A program made the position numbers and the translations under genes. Below the pieces are notes generated by a model, which had not been told where the DNA came from, did no database searches, and saw nothing but the letters and a program-made list of their open reading frames with translations. DNA of 45,454 bases. Source: an uncultured Pelagibacteraceae bacterium. Lineage in GTDB: Bacteria > Pseudomonadota > Alphaproteobacteria > Pelagibacterales > Pelagibacteraceae. Each line of letters starts with the position of its first letter. Position 1 is the first letter of the stretch. The DNA lies in assembly GCA_902596925.1 (NCBI GenBank), contig CACJVT010000009.1, forward strand, positions 1-45,454. The letters are read 5' to 3'. Below are positions 1 through 8,299 of this stretch, one piece after another.

Positions 1-558
1 ATGTTTTACAGGGTAATCGGAGGTACATGCGTATAAGATTAATTTTTTAGTTTTTTTAAATTTTTTTGCTAACTCAAAAATTTTTTTTTCTTCTAATTCC
101 GTTGTCATACCCAGAGAAATATGACAATAACCTTTAAATTTTTTAAATAGATAATTTAATAGCTCTAAATTATTGTTACATGCGGATGGAATTTTTATAT
201 GCTTAACTTTTAAACTAATCAATTGTTTGAGCGAAGTTAAATCCCATGCAGAACACATATACTCAATTTTTCTTTTTTTACAATATAATTGTAATTTTTT
301 GTGTTGTGAAATATTAAATTCTAATTTTTCTCTATGAAGGCCATATGTTTCTCCAAAAGAATTGGCTGGAACTGGATGAGGTAAGTTATATCTTTTTTCT
401 CCAAGTAATTCTATAGGATTCCTTTTTTGAAATTTTATAAATTTTACATTACAAAAATCTACAAGAGTATCTATCATCTTAAATGCGGTATTCATATTAC
501 CCTGATGATTACATCCAACTTCTGCGACAAAATTTATTGCATTATTTTTTTTTTTCAT
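1..558 (-). CDS. neuB: NeuB-family sialic/nonulosonic acid synthase, C-terminus outside window
   Basis: Reading the minus strand from an ATG at 558 gives 186 open codons to the window edge. The protein starts with a lysine-rich leader, then FVAEVGCNHQGN (about residues 10-21), FIKFQKRNP (about 40-48), a CSAWD segment and KHIKIPSACNNN. This matches the TIM-barrel of NeuB enzymes, which condense phosphoenolpyruvate with a 6-carbon amino sugar to make a 9-carbon keto-sugar acid in the cytoplasm; the family usually shows AEIGxNHxG and KFQ. The remaining barrel and any C-terminal SAF domain lie beyond base 1. It is divergent from the PhyH gene, with only 33 bases between start codons. It is one of two NeuB paralogues in the window and the more divergent one. 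The exact sugar product cannot be told from sequence. Confidence 0.85.
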   Translation of the reverse strand, partial: MKKKNNAINFVAEVGCNHQGNMNTAFKMIDTLVDFCNVKFIKFQKRNPIELLGEKRYNLPHPVPANSFGETYGLHREKLEFNISQHKKLQLYCKKRKIEYMCSAWDLTSLKQLISLKVKHIKIPSACNNNLELLNYLFKKFKGYCHISLGMTTELEEKKIFELAKKFKKTKKLILYACTSDYPVKH

Positions 559-591
559 TAGAAGATATAAAATATAATATGTGTCTATTTT

Positions 592-1341
592 ATGAATTTA
601 AACCTTAAAAATTTTAAAGATTACTCTAATGATGGCGTTATCAAAGTCAATAAGGTTTTTTCAAAAAAAGAAATATCACTGTTAAAGAAAAAAATTAATC
701 TTTACATAAAGAGAAATTCATCAAAATTAAAAGGTAAAGATATTAATTACATAAATAATCAAGTAAATTCTATTCATCTTTTCACTGAAAAATTTTTTAA
801 AACCTTTTCAAATCAGAAAAAAATTTTAGATTTAGGAAGATTTTTTTTGAAAACAAAACCTCAAATCAAACATTATGAATATTTTGCAAAACCTAAAAAA
901 ATTGGTATGGCGAGTCCAATGCATCAAGATAACTTTTATTGGAATTTGAAAAATCCAAATTGTTTTACAATGTGGATTGCAATTGATAAGGCAAAAAAAA
1001 ACAATGGTGCTGTTGAATATTTAGTTGGATCTCATAAAAAATTATACGCTCATACTTCATCATACGCGCCAGGAAGTTCTCAAATGGTCAAAAAATTAAG
1101 CTCTCTCAAAAAAAAATTTAAAACTAGAATATTCAACCTTGAACCAGGTGATTGTTTAATACATCATTCTCAGATTGTACATGGAAGTAAAAAAAATATT
1201 TCAAATTATTCAAGAAGAGGTTTTACAATACAAGTTACTCCAAAAAATGTTAAAGTTGATATAAAAAGATTTAAAAAATACCAAAAATCATTAGCACAAC
1301 AAATAGAAATGAGGGAAAATCAGAGTCATGGTGCCAGGTAA
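592..1341 (+). CDS. PhyH-family Fe(II)/2-oxoglutarate dioxygenase-like protein
   Basis: A 249-residue protein of the phytanoyl-CoA dioxygenase (PhyH) superfamily. The facial triad is visible: an HxD in SPMHQDNFYW (about residues 111-113) and a distal His in IHHSQIVHGS (about 196-203), followed by Arg residues in SRRGFTIQV suited to 2-oxoglutarate binding. WIAID and GAVEYLVGSHK are also typical of the family. Such enzymes hydroxylate small molecules or sugar and lipid derivatives. The gene overlaps the following DegT aminotransferase by 14 bases, so the two are probably translated together. That suggests a joint role in making or modifying a sugar for the surface glycan, which is inference. 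The substrate is unknown. Confidence 0.82.
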   Translation: MNLNLKNFKDYSNDGVIKVNKVFSKKEISLLKKKINLYIKRNSSKLKGKDINYINNQVNSIHLFTEKFFKTFSNQKKILDLGRFFLKTKPQIKHYEYFAKPKKIGMASPMHQDNFYWNLKNPNCFTMWIAIDKAKKNNGAVEYLVGSHKKLYAHTSSYAPGSSQMVKKLSSLKKKFKTRIFNLEPGDCLIHHSQIVHGSKKNISNYSRRGFTIQVTPKNVKVDIKRFKKYQKSLAQQIEMRENQSHGAR

Positions 1342-2467
1342 CGAGATAATAAATTCCAAAGAATTAAATGAAATAAAGAAAATTTTTACTAAAAGTGATG
1401 GAGTTTTATTTGCTCATGGTTTTGATAAAAGAAGAGGAAAAATTTTTAGAGTAAGAGAATTTGAAAAAAAAATATCAAAGAGTTTTGGAAGTAAGTATGT
1501 ACAATGTGTTAGCTCTGGTACGGCTGCAATTAAGATAGCACTCAAATCATTAGGAGTGAAACCAGGTGATGAAGTTATTACCCAAAGTTTTAATTTTATT
1601 GCTACAATTGAAGCTATAATAGATTGTGGAGCTAAACCAATTATTACTGGGATAAATAATGATTTAAACATGCCGGTAGAGGATTTATCAAAGTTAATAA
1701 CCAAAAAAACGAAAGCTATAATTTTAGTTCATATGCTTGGATATAGTGCAGAGATTGATAAGATACAAAAATTTTGTAAACAAAAAAAAATTCCTCTTAT
1801 TGAAGATAATTGTGAAGCAGTTGGTGCAACTTTCAAGGGAAAACAACTTGGAACATTATCAGATATTGGAATTTTTAGTTTTGATTTTGGAAAAACAATT
1901 ACTACCGGTGAGGGAGGATGTCTTTTAACTAATAATAAAAAAAAATTTTTATATTTTAAGAGATATCACGATCATGGTCATAAATTGTTAAAAGGTATTC
2001 CTAGAGGAATAGATAATGCAGATATGCCAGGATTTAATTATAGAATGACTGAACTTCAGGCTGCTGTTGGGATATCACAAATTCAAAAACTAAATTTTAT
2101 TTTGAGTGAGAGTAAAAAAAGGTTTTTAGCAATGGAAAATATACTTAAAGATAAAGTATATTTGAGAAAAATATATAAAAGGTCAAAACCTAATTATGAT
2201 ACTTTAATATTTAAAGTAGATAACTATAAAAAACGAAAAAAAATTGTGAAATATTTAAATAATGTTGGAATAGGAACTAAAAATTTGCCAGATGCAATTA
2301 AGTGGCATTTTGCGTTTTTTTGGAAACACGCAATAGCTAATGATCAAATTAAAAATACATTAGCTTCTAAAAAAATTTTAGAAAAATTTATAGCTGTACC
2401 AATTCTTTTAAAAAAAAGCATAAAGCATTATGAAAAGATCTCATTAGATCTATTAAAATTAATTTAG
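1328..2467 (+). CDS. DegT/DnrJ/EryC1/StrS-family PLP aminotransferase
   Basis: A 379-residue protein with the hallmarks of sugar aminotransferases of the DegT/StrS family: VSSGTAAIKIALKSLGVKPG near residues 60-80, PLIEDNCEAVGATFKGK with the PLP-contacting Asp (about 157), and FDFGKTITTGEGG (about 185-198), whose Lys is the expected Schiff-base residue. FNYRMTELQAAVGISQI is the usual family signature near 235. These enzymes transfer an amino group, mostly from glutamate, to a keto-sugar nucleotide. It starts within the end of the PhyH gene and ends in a 4-base convergent overlap with the next, minus-strand cytidylyltransferase. Length is normal for the family and there is no sign of damage. 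The exact keto-sugar substrate is not determinable. Confidence 0.88.
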   Translation: MVPGNEIINSKELNEIKKIFTKSDGVLFAHGFDKRRGKIFRVREFEKKISKSFGSKYVQCVSSGTAAIKIALKSLGVKPGDEVITQSFNFIATIEAIIDCGAKPIITGINNDLNMPVEDLSKLITKKTKAIILVHMLGYSAEIDKIQKFCKQKKIPLIEDNCEAVGATFKGKQLGTLSDIGIFSFDFGKTITTGEGGCLLTNNKKKFLYFKRYHDHGHKLLKGIPRGIDNADMPGFNYRMTELQAAVGISQIQKLNFILSESKKRFLAMENILKDKVYLRKIYKRSKPNYDTLIFKVDNYKKRKKIVKYLNNVGIGTKNLPDAIKWHFAFFWKHAIANDQIKNTLASKKILEKFIAVPILLKKSIKHYEKISLDLLKLI

Positions 2468-3153
2468 TTTCTAGCTTTTATATTTATTACTTTTTTTGCA
2501 AGTTCAAAAGTAAATTTATCATCAATATCAATAAAATTTATCTTATCAATTTTATATGGATAAGTTTTAGAATTAAAAATTTTTTTATTCTTAGAAAAGA
2601 AATTTCTTGTAAAGAAAAATAAAGATCCAGTAATAAACATAAATTTTTTTAAATAATTTTGTCTATTCACTACTCTTTTTTTCATTAAATGTTTCCAGTT
2701 TTTTCCTTTTATTTCTATAATTTCATATGGGTTTTCAAGTACTTCAGTCACATGCATTAAAGAAGAAACTTTATTTTTATCTATAAATTTCAAAGTTTTA
2801 ATTATTTCATCTTTTTTTAGATTAGGTGATGTAACTTGAAATAGTAAAAAATTATTATTTTTAATATTAGTATTATAATTTAACAAAAAATCGTCTATCA
2901 AATCATCTATTTTTGAATTACCTAGAGATAATTTTTTTTTTCGTTGATAATTTTTATCAATTTTTTTATGGTTCATAATCTTTTTTTTGTAATAATTTGA
3001 GTCTGTTAAAATATGAATTTTCTTAATTTTTTTGATGTTAATTATTTTTTTAAGAGTATAATTAACTAAATTAATTTTATTTTTAAAGATAAGAATATTC
3101 TTGTTTTTCAGACCCTTGGAATTTGATCTTAAAGGAATTATTGCGTCAAACAT
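2464..3153 (-). CDS. NeuA-like CMP-sugar cytidylyltransferase
   Basis: A 229-residue member of the acylneuraminate cytidylyltransferase family, which couples CTP to a keto-sugar acid giving CMP-sugar. Seen: IIPLRSNSKGLKNKNI at residues 5-20, corresponding to the family nucleotide-binding loop (commonly IPARxGSKGxxxKN), then HILTDSNYY and the aspartate-containing FIDIDDKFTFELAKKV near the C-terminus. The loop keeps Arg, Ser, Lys and Gly but has Leu and Asn at normally small positions. It lies between two plus-strand genes and is the best local partner for the NeuB-type synthases at 1-558 and 7406-8212; that pairing is inference. About 100 bases of AT-rich, possibly promoter-bearing DNA separate it from the divergent ABC transporter. 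Confidence 0.8.
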   Translation of the reverse strand: MFDAIIPLRSNSKGLKNKNILIFKNKINLVNYTLKKIINIKKIKKIHILTDSNYYKKKIMNHKKIDKNYQRKKKLSLGNSKIDDLIDDFLLNYNTNIKNNNFLLFQVTSPNLKKDEIIKTLKFIDKNKVSSLMHVTEVLENPYEIIEIKGKNWKHLMKKRVVNRQNYLKKFMFITGSLFFFTRNFFSKNKKIFNSKTYPYKIDKINFIDIDDKFTFELAKKVINIKARN

Positions 3154-3253
3154 GAATATTTATTGATTATATCTACAAAAAAAAATGTTTGTTTACAATA
3201 AAATAACAAAAAAAGAACATAATAAAATTTTTATCTTTTAACTTAACAAAAAA

Positions 3254-5017
3254 ATGAAAAAATTTATTTACTTATTAAGCAAGGATAATAAGAAATCTAT
3301 AATCATATTCATTTTTGTAAATATAATTTTAGTTTTTTTTGAAACATTAAGTATTGCCTTAATCCCGTTAGTAATAGATTTTGCAATAAGCGAAAAACCT
3401 TTACTACCCCAGTATTTAAGTTCATTAGATCAGATATATGATCGTTTAGATCAAAATGAATTATTATTATATTCTTCAATATTTATTATAATTCTTTTTT
3501 TATTTAAAAATTTATACATTTTAAGTTTAGTATATTATCAAGAAATATTATCTGTAAAATTTAGATATGATTTAAAAAAAAAATTTTTTAGCTTTTATTT
3601 AAATGCACCTTTTGAAATCATTAATTCTTACAATTCTTCACAAATTTTAAGGAATACTGATGTTGAAACATCAGATTATGTTACTAATTTTTTTCTTATT
3701 TTGAAATCTTTTAAAGATTTATATCTTTTTTTATCAATCTTTATTTTATTATTATTTGTAGATTTTTTTACAACTTTAATAACCGTATTAGTTTTACTTT
3801 TCTTATTAATCTTATATTTTTTTTTATTTTCAAAAAAACTTAAAAAGTTTGGTGAAAATAGATTAAGTTCAAAAAACTCTCTTATAAAATGGATTTTACA
3901 AAGCCTAAGTTCTATTAAGGATATTAAAATCTCAAAAAAAGAGAATATAGTTTTAGAAAAATTTATTAGTAAAGTAGAAATTTTTGAAAATTCAAGAAAA
4001 AAAATTAATTTTATTCAAGCGATACCTAATTCTGCATTTGAAGTTATTTTTGTCTCGATTGTTTTTATTTTAATTATTTTTGTATCAAAGACGCAAGTAA
4101 ATAATGTCTTACCATTGTTATCATTGTATGTAGTTTCATTTATAAGATTATTACCAATTTTTACAAAATTTGGTCAGGTCTCATCTGCGCTTAGAAGCTC
4201 ATTTCCATCTGTTAATCATCTTAATTCTGAGTTTCAAAAATTTGAAAAATTCCAGAATATCAAAAAAAAAAAAATTGATAAATCTTTTGAAATAAAATTT
4301 GAAAATCAGCTCAGTATAAATAATGTTAAGTTTGAATATCTCAATAGCAATAAAAGTATTTTTAAAAATTTAAACCTGATAATTAATAAGGGTAAAGCGA
4401 TTGGAATTGTTGGCAAATCTGGATCTGGTAAAACAACTTTAATAAACATTATTTCAGGTCTTCTATACCCTGCAGAGGGTAAAATTACATCAGATGGAAT
4501 AGATATTTTTAAAAATATTGACAGTTGGCAAAAAAAAATTGGGCTTGTCCCTCAAGACAATTTTTTAATGGATGATTCTATAATAAAAAATATCACTTTT
4601 TTAAATGATGAAGAAAAAGTTAATGAAAAAAGACTTGAGGACGCAATTAATTATTCTGGTTTATCAGAATTTCTGAATAAATTAGATTCAGGTCTTGATA
4701 CAAATGTTGGAGAAGGAGGAGCCTTTCTTTCCGGTGGGCAAATTCAAAGAGTTATATTGGCAAGACTTTTATATAATGACCCTGAAATATTAATACTCGA
4801 TGAATTTACAAATTCTTTAGATCCAGAAAGTGAAAATCATATTCTCGAAAAATTAGAACTATTAAAAAAAGAAAAAAATAAAAATTTCTTTATAATTTCC
4901 CATAAAATGAAACCATTAAAATTATGTGATGAGATTATTGTATTAGAAGATGGAAAGGTTCTAAAAATTTATAAATTTGATGAATTTTATGAGAAATTTC
5001 ATTTTTTATATAATTGA
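3254..5017 (+). CDS. ABC exporter, fused permease and ATPase (MsbA/PglK-like flippase)
   Basis: A 587-residue half-transporter. The N-terminal part (about 1-330) has around six hydrophobic segments typical of a type IV ABC exporter. The C-terminal ATPase shows Walker A GKSGSGKTT (about 386-394), signature LSGGQIQRV (about 491), Walker B ILILDEFTNSLDP (about 512-524) and switch His in FFIISHKM (about 550). Homodimers of such proteins flip lipid-linked oligosaccharides or lipids across the inner membrane. Set in a glycan island with a lipid-carrier initiating transferase, a PglK/MsbA-like role in exporting a lipid-linked glycan is likely, but substrate is inferred. The linker between domains contains an A13 run (4262-4274) that leaves the frame intact. 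Confidence 0.9.
   Translation: MKKFIYLLSKDNKKSIIIFIFVNIILVFFETLSIALIPLVIDFAISEKPLLPQYLSSLDQIYDRLDQNELLLYSSIFIIILFLFKNLYILSLVYYQEILSVKFRYDLKKKFFSFYLNAPFEIINSYNSSQILRNTDVETSDYVTNFFLILKSFKDLYLFLSIFILLLFVDFFTTLITVLVLLFLLILYFFLFSKKLKKFGENRLSSKNSLIKWILQSLSSIKDIKISKKENIVLEKFISKVEIFENSRKKINFIQAIPNSAFEVIFVSIVFILIIFVSKTQVNNVLPLLSLYVVSFIRLLPIFTKFGQVSSALRSSFPSVNHLNSEFQKFEKFQNIKKKKIDKSFEIKFENQLSINNVKFEYLNSNKSIFKNLNLIINKGKAIGIVGKSGSGKTTLINIISGLLYPAEGKITSDGIDIFKNIDSWQKKIGLVPQDNFLMDDSIIKNITFLNDEEKVNEKRLEDAINYSGLSEFLNKLDSGLDTNVGEGGAFLSGGQIQRVILARLLYNDPEILILDEFTNSLDPESENHILEKLELLKKEKNKNFFIISHKMKPLKLCDEIIVLEDGKVLKIYKFDEFYEKFHFLYN
4262..4274 (+). repeat. A13 homopolymer inside an intact ABC transporter gene
   Basis: Thirteen consecutive A residues code for four lysines in the linker before the ATPase domain. 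The surrounding reading frame is uninterrupted. It is a potential slippage site and a useful contrast with the shorter runs that have lost frame elsewhere in the island. Confidence 0.9.
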
Positions 5018-5032
5018 TATCTCTAATAAAAT

Positions 5033-6262
5033 TTATTTTGATATTCTAAAGTTATAAAGCAGTCTTTGGTCACTTAATTTCCATCTTTTAAAATTTGCAG
5101 GTTTTGGTCTTCCAAAGAAAAATAATTTTATTTCAACCAAAAAATATTTGAGGAACATAAAATAATTATAAGGTTTTTGCTTATAATTTTTACGATAATT
5201 TATAAATAAATCCGTTAGAATTTCTAAAGTTTTAAATGTTCCTGCCAGATCGTTAGCCTTTTTGAAAAAATTTTTCTTTTTACATATGTTTAACAAATAA
5301 TTTTTATCCTTTTTAAGTAGATTATTTAGGTGGTCTAAATTTTGAACTTTAATTCCTAAGCTTGTTGCACTGAGATATGAACTGTCATTGGGTCCAAATC
5401 TTTTATTTTTTAAAACATATTCATCCCATTTAACTAAATTACTTAGATTAATTACTGGAATTTCATATTTTAAAGTATCTACTGTAATTGAACTAAAAAC
5501 ATTTAATATTACATCTACATTTTTAAGAAAATCTCTCACATCATTACCTTTGTGGATGTCTAATTCTGGAAATGCGTATCTATAAATTTTAGGGTCTTCA
5601 AATGGACTCGCTTTAAGTATAATCTTAAATTTTTTATCAATTTTTTCAATTATTCTAGATATAAGTTCAATATATTCATATTCAAATTTAAAATGTCCAA
5701 GATTTAAAAAATTTTTTTTCCTTAACATCATTCTTATACCGTGTGGAATGTTATTTTTGGTAATTCCAGACCCAGTTATTAATCTTAAATGCGTTGGGAT
5801 ACCAATGATTTTAATTTTTTTATTTTTTTTCTTTTTATTTTTGTCTAAGTAATTTCTTTCATCAAACTTTAAACAACCACTTTCAACTACTTTATCTTTA
5901 AAACCTCTTTTAATTAAGTATTTTCCATCTAATTTTCCCCATATTAATACTTTATTAATTTTTTTAATTAAATTATCTGGATATTTTGATTTTTGAATTT
6001 CATCTGTATAAAACATACCCTCAGATGAATGCATAAAGACATCTATATTTTTTTTTTTAGCATAATTTACTATTGGTTCACATGAGGTCCTATATAAATT
6101 TGGAACAATTATTATATTAGGATTAACGAAATCAAGTGCCGATTTCCAGATCGGTAAAAAGAACATATAAAGTTTAATGTTATTTTTTGAAAGATTTTTT
6201 TTTAAGTCGTGAAGTCCGTATAGTTCACGAAATTTGTTATCTACAAACCATATTATTTTCAT
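5033..6262 (-). CDS. Surface carbohydrate biosynthesis protein, GT-B-like
   Basis: A 409-residue protein resembling the surface carbohydrate biosynthesis protein family related to CDP-glycerol-glycerophosphotransferase-fold enzymes. Seen: an N-terminal Rossmann-like start IIWFVDNKFRELYGL, NIIIVPNLYRT (about 50-60), VFMHSSEGMFYTD (about 75-87), KVLIWGKLDGKYLIKRGF and VESGCLKFDERNY (about 128-140). The second half has ILKASPFEDP and DVILNVFSSITVDTLKYEIPVI, the kind of donor-site Ser/Thr segment seen in this superfamily. The role would be transfer of a sugar or sugar-phosphate onto a surface glycan in the cytoplasm; substrate unknown. It is convergent to the ABC transporter, 15 bases apart. Family assignment is from motif pattern only. 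Confidence 0.6.
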   Translation of the reverse strand: MKIIWFVDNKFRELYGLHDLKKNLSKNNIKLYMFFLPIWKSALDFVNPNIIIVPNLYRTSCEPIVNYAKKKNIDVFMHSSEGMFYTDEIQKSKYPDNLIKKINKVLIWGKLDGKYLIKRGFKDKVVESGCLKFDERNYLDKNKKKKNKKIKIIGIPTHLRLITGSGITKNNIPHGIRMMLRKKNFLNLGHFKFEYEYIELISRIIEKIDKKFKIILKASPFEDPKIYRYAFPELDIHKGNDVRDFLKNVDVILNVFSSITVDTLKYEIPVINLSNLVKWDEYVLKNKRFGPNDSSYLSATSLGIKVQNLDHLNNLLKKDKNYLLNICKKKNFFKKANDLAGTFKTLEILTDLFINYRKNYKQKPYNYFMFLKYFLVEIKLFFFGRPKPANFKRWKLSDQRLLYNFRISK

Positions 6263-6356
6263 AAAGATAAATTATTAATTTAATAGGTCTAATTTTATAT
6301 TTTTAAAATTATTTTTAGTCAAAACAAATTTTAATCCTTTAAACTTTTGTGTATGT

Positions 6357-6383
6357 TTGACAAATTCAGATTAAATGCATAAT
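6357..6383 (+). promoter_or_regulatory. Possible sigma70-type promoter for the gene at 6395
   Basis: TTGACA at 6357-6362 is a perfect -35 match, followed after 15 bases by CATAAT at 6378-6383 (5 of 6 to the -10 consensus). The spacer is shorter than the usual 17. Predicted start of transcription would be around 6390, five bases before the ATG, giving an almost leaderless mRNA. In DNA this AT-rich the -10 match has little weight; the exact -35 is the main support. Confidence 0.35.
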
Positions 6384-6394
6384 TTGTTTTATTA

Positions 6395-7384
6395 ATGTTT
6401 AGTAAAACTAAAAGTTGTCCATTTTGTGGTAGCCAAAAAAGCGAACCATTAAATAATAATGACTTATCAACAAATTTTTATGTTGAAGAAATTATTTTTG
6501 ATTTAAAGATATCTTTTAAATTTCTTAAGAAAAAATTAAAAAAAAAAAGATGCAAAGTATGTTTTACAGTTTTCTTTTCTACTTGGTTTAATGATTTGAT
6601 AAAGAAAAAAATTTTTTTATCAATTTACGGTCAACATAATATGGGATGGCAAAATTTTTATGATTTTAAAAAAAAATTATTAAGCCCAAATCATGGTGAC
6701 CTTTTTAAGGACCTCAAAAATATGATTAAATTTAAAACTTATGGGGAATATGGATGTCCTTTCAATGGATTAATGTTTGATTTACTTAAAGAAGAAGTAA
6801 AACAAAAAAATACTTTAAAGAAATATATTAATTTAAATGTAAAACATTTATCAGAAAAAGTAAGAGATTTTAGTTCTAAGAAAATAAAAAAAAAAATGAT
6901 CTTGCTTCCAAAAATTAAGAGAATTTATAATAAGATATTTGTGATAGATTCTTCACACTTAATTTGGGGAAAAAATGATATAAGTGAAAACTGTAGTAGT
7001 TTAGCTTTAGCGGATAAAATTTTTGATTTTCATTTATATGATTCTAATGAAAAAGAATTAGCAAAAAAAAAAATTGACTTATTTGGTTTTTTTATGACAC
7101 TTGATCATTGCGAAAAACCATTAAAGTTATTAAAGAAAATTCTAAATATTTCCAAATATGTCATAATTCACTCTCATACTAATGAAAATATTACAGCGCA
7201 GCATAGTTTTGTACTGACTAAGAAAATTAAGTCATTTTTAGAAAAGAAAAAAATCTATAATTTGGATATTACCGAGTCTATTGAGAAGGACCCTTTAAGA
7301 AATAAGGGGATCAACTATAAAACTAATGAAATGTATTTATTATGTTCAAAAAGTAGAAATAATATATACAAGTATAAAATTTAA
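6395..7384 (+). CDS. Zinc-finger protein with methyltransferase-like C-terminal domain
   Basis: A 329-residue protein. The N-terminus has a Cys4 knuckle pair: CPFCGS (about 8-13) and CKVC (about 53-56), resembling the putative zinc-binding domain that precedes many sugar C-methyltransferases. The middle has YGEYGCPFNGLMFDLL (about 124-139), placed where a class I SAM methyltransferase would have its glycine loop, but with Pro-Phe in place of the usual small residues. FFMTLDHCEKPLKLLKKIL (about 230-248) matches the post-strand-4 region of class I methyltransferases. It may be an altered methyltransferase or a related sugar-modifying enzyme. It sits 21 bases upstream of a NeuB-type synthase on the same strand, suggesting coexpression. 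Activity is not certain. Confidence 0.55.
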   Translation: MFSKTKSCPFCGSQKSEPLNNNDLSTNFYVEEIIFDLKISFKFLKKKLKKKRCKVCFTVFFSTWFNDLIKKKIFLSIYGQHNMGWQNFYDFKKKLLSPNHGDLFKDLKNMIKFKTYGEYGCPFNGLMFDLLKEEVKQKNTLKKYINLNVKHLSEKVRDFSSKKIKKKMILLPKIKRIYNKIFVIDSSHLIWGKNDISENCSSLALADKIFDFHLYDSNEKELAKKKIDLFGFFMTLDHCEKPLKLLKKILNISKYVIIHSHTNENITAQHSFVLTKKIKSFLEKKKIYNLDITESIEKDPLRNKGINYKTNEMYLLCSKSRNNIYKYKI

Positions 7385-7405
7385 TATAACTAATTTAAGG
7401 TTCAA

Positions 7406-8212
7406 ATGACTAAATTAATTGCTGAAATTGGATGGAATTTTCTTGGAAATATTAATCTTGCCAAAGAGATGATTTCAGCTGCGAAAGAGTCAGGAGCTGA
7501 TTATGCAAAATTCCAGACTTGGTCAACTAAAGACCTAGTTAAAGGTCCATGGCATAAGGATAATAGGATTAATCTTTATAAAAAAGCTGAACTTTCAGAA
7601 GATGATCATTTTGAACTTAATGAATTTTGTAAAAAAAAGAAAATTATTTTTTTAACTTCTGTTTTTAATAAAAAATATTTAAAGTTTTTAAAACGTTTAA
7701 AATTAAAAACTATAAAAGTAGCAAGTATGGAAATAACAAACATCGAGCTGCTTAAAGAAATGAATAAAATTTATAAAAATATTATTATAAGCACTGGAGC
7801 ATCAAAAATTGATGAAGTAAAAAAAGTTTTTAATTATATAGATAAAAAAAAATGTACATTGATGCATTGTGTTTCTGCATACCCAACACCAGCAGAAAAT
7901 ATAAATTTACCTAGGATTGAAATCTTAAAAAAAATTTGTAAAAGAGTTGGCTATAGCGGTCATTTGGTTGGTATTAGCGATGCATTAGGAAGCCTAGAAT
8001 ACGATCCTATTTACATTGAAAAACACTTCACAATTGATAAAAAATTACCTGGTAGAGATAATCAATTAGCTATTCTACCTAATGAAATGAAAATTTTATC
8101 AAAGTATATTAAAGAGTATAAAAAAATCCAAAAAAACAAAGGCTCAAATTATCAAAAAATTGAAAAAGAGGTTAGACTGAACTATAGAAATAGATGGAGT
8201 AACTTTGCGTAA
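7406..8212 (+). CDS. neuB: NeuB-family keto-sugar acid synthase lacking the SAF domain
   Basis: A 268-residue NeuB TIM-barrel. Clear motifs: LIAEIGWNFLGNINLAKEMI (4-23), DYAKFQTWSTKDL (about 32-44), IKVASMEITN (about 108-117), IIISTGAS (about 130-137), LMHCVSAYPTPAENINL (about 151-167), YSGHLVG, and EKHFTIDKKLPGRD near 220 (family: EKHFTLD...GPD). NeuB enzymes use phosphoenolpyruvate and an N-acyl amino sugar. Full-length NeuB proteins are about 340 residues with a C-terminal antifreeze-like SAF domain; this protein stops at the barrel, so substrate closure over the active site would differ. The stop is clean, with no frameshift evident downstream. Product probably a nonulosonic-acid-like sugar. 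Confidence 0.88.
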   Translation: MTKLIAEIGWNFLGNINLAKEMISAAKESGADYAKFQTWSTKDLVKGPWHKDNRINLYKKAELSEDDHFELNEFCKKKKIIFLTSVFNKKYLKFLKRLKLKTIKVASMEITNIELLKEMNKIYKNIIISTGASKIDEVKKVFNYIDKKKCTLMHCVSAYPTPAENINLPRIEILKKICKRVGYSGHLVGISDALGSLEYDPIYIEKHFTIDKKLPGRDNQLAILPNEMKILSKYIKEYKKIQKNKGSNYQKIEKEVRLNYRNRWSNFA

Positions 8213-8299
8213 TTTAAGAGTTAGTTACTTAATTTAATGCAATTTCAGAAAAACTTTTAAAATGCTCAAAAATTCAATAAATATTCATTTTTAATAAAA

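Noticed and set aside
1414..1704. 96-codon minus-strand open frame inside the DegT aminotransferase gene
   Set aside because: Antisense shadow of a clearly conserved coding frame, with no recognisable domain and no separate start context. The same holds for the other short frames opposite real genes (for example 9337-9597, 18864-19160, 42657-42986).
1737..1928. 63-codon plus-strand frame overlapping the DegT gene
   Set aside because: Out-of-frame shadow of the aminotransferase; the DegT motifs run through it in another frame.
3154..3253. Promoters in the divergent gap between the cytidylyltransferase and the ABC transporter
   Set aside because: TTTACA (3192) and CATAAT (3218) exist but are 20 bases apart, too far for a normal promoter. 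In DNA this AT-rich chance matches are expected.
5018..5032. Terminator between the convergent ABC and surface-carbohydrate genes
   Set aside because: Only a weak AT palindrome without a G+C stem followed by a T run. No convincing intrinsic terminator was found anywhere in the window.
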